NCBI GenBank assembly: GCA_937890045.1
Contig: CALBXV010000023.1
Location: forward strand, 1 to 6,282
Reading direction: 5' to 3'
DNA length: 6,282 bases
DNA from: an uncultured archaeon
Lineage (GTDB): Archaea; Thermoproteota; Nitrososphaeria; Nitrososphaerales; CALBXV01
Below are positions 5,791-6,282 of the stretch, one piece after another. The stretch's first letter is position 1. Each line of letters opens with the position of its first letter. The notes beneath the pieces are model-generated. The model had not been told where the DNA came from, did not search any database, and worked only from the letters and a program-made list of their open reading frames with translations. Both the position numbers and the translations under genes were made by a program.

Positions 5791-6282
5791 CTACACACAA
5801 ATGGTTTCAATCAACTTTTCAATAACAAGATAAGGATCACAATTCGCTGATGGTCTTCTATCTTCTAAATAACCACATCCATCTTTATCTACTTGCCACG
5901 GAATACGAATAGATGCTCCTCTGTCTGAAACTCCCCAACTAAATGTATCTATAGCTTGTGTTTCGTGTAGTCCTGTTAATCGTCTTTCATTTCCCTCACC
6001 ATATACTTTCATATGTTCTTCGTGTTTATATGACAGAAGTAAACAAGCTTCTTCTATGTCTTGTCTACCACCATATTCTCTCATATCTTTTGTAGAAAAA
6101 TTACAATGACATCCCGCCCCATTCCAATCACCCTCTGCTGGTTTTGGATCTAATGAAACTGTCAATTCATATTTCTCACAAATTCTTTCCAGTAACCAAC
6201 GAGCAACCCACAAATCATCACTCATATGAACTGAGCCACCAGCACCAATCTGATATTCCCATTGTCCTAACATCACTTCTGC
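5791..6282 (-). CDS. glnA: Glutamine synthetase, eukaryotic-type GSII, C-terminal part (5' end off right edge)
   Basis: The enzyme makes glutamine from glutamate, ammonia and ATP in the cytoplasm. The 163 visible residues are the C-terminal part of a type II (eukaryote-like, glnII type) glutamine synthetase, not the GSI of most bacteria. Family blocks in order are AEVMLGQWEYQIG (1-13), DDLWVARWLLERI (22-34), DPKPAEGDWNGAGCHCNFST (45-64), RRLTGLHET (100-108), DRGASIRIP (120-128) and YLEDRRPSANCDPY (138-151). The metal and substrate residues expected here are present: Glu2 and Glu9, His59, Arg126 and the Glu140-Asp-Arg142 triad. The protein stops about 12 residues after NCDPY, somewhat shorter than animal GSII tails. 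The frame is open through the window edge (GCA GAA GTG ATG), so the true start lies outside; full-length GSII is normally about 350 residues. The polymerase follows 26 nt downstream on the same strand. Its hand-counted GC (about 38%) is above that of its neighbours. Confidence 0.95.
   Translation of the reverse strand, partial: AEVMLGQWEYQIGAGGSVHMSDDLWVARWLLERICEKYELTVSLDPKPAEGDWNGAGCHCNFSTKDMREYGGRQDIEEACLLLSYKHEEHMKVYGEGNERRLTGLHETQAIDTFSWGVSDRGASIRIPWQVDKDGCGYLEDRRPSANCDPYLVIEKLIETICV

Noticed and set aside
5644..5850. Plus-strand open frame of 68 codons
   Set aside because: It is antisense to the polymerase N-terminus and the glutamine synthetase end, with no ribosome binding site or recognisable domain.

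Overview
The window reads as part of the DNA replication region of a T4-like tailed phage with an AT-rich genome. Hand counts give roughly 25% GC in the polymerase gene, about 30% in the clamp and clamp-loader genes, and nearer 38% in the glutamine synthetase gene. All supported genes lie on the minus strand, packed end to end with 1-4 nt overlaps or short gaps, which is typical of a phage operon. The low GC and the gene set suggest a marine myovirus of a low-GC bacterial host; a SAR11-type host is only a guess. I see no tRNA, rRNA, CRISPR array or insertion sequence.

In transcription order (high to low coordinates) the window holds: (1) the C-terminal part of a eukaryotic-type (GSII) glutamine synthetase, 5791-6282, running off the right edge; (2) a complete family B DNA polymerase of the T4 gp43 type, 3260-5764, whose only credible start is the rare codon ATT behind a good Shine-Dalgarno; (3) a 100-nt gap with a sigma70-like promoter and a strong ribosome binding site; (4) a gp45-type sliding clamp, 2440-3159; (5) a SAM-dependent DNA methyltransferase with an SPPY motif, 1220-2440; (6) a gp44-type AAA+ clamp-loader ATPase, 297-1220; (7) a 61-residue acidic protein of unknown function, 115-300; (8) the first 37 codons of another gene leaving the left edge, 1-112.

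The polymerase, clamp and clamp-loader ATPase are three core parts of one replisome. The order (pol, clamp, methyltransferase, loader) differs from T4 (45-44-62-regA-43). The methyltransferase sits between the clamp and its loader, with a TAATG stop/start overlap at both ends and little or no Shine-Dalgarno of its own, so clamp, methyltransferase and loader are probably translationally coupled. No gp62-like loader subunit is recognisable. The glutamine synthetase is a likely auxiliary metabolic gene and could supply glutamine nitrogen for nucleotide synthesis during replication. The main points for a second look are the ATT-initiated polymerase, the GSII gene in a phage replication cluster, and the methyltransferase coupled to the clamp genes.
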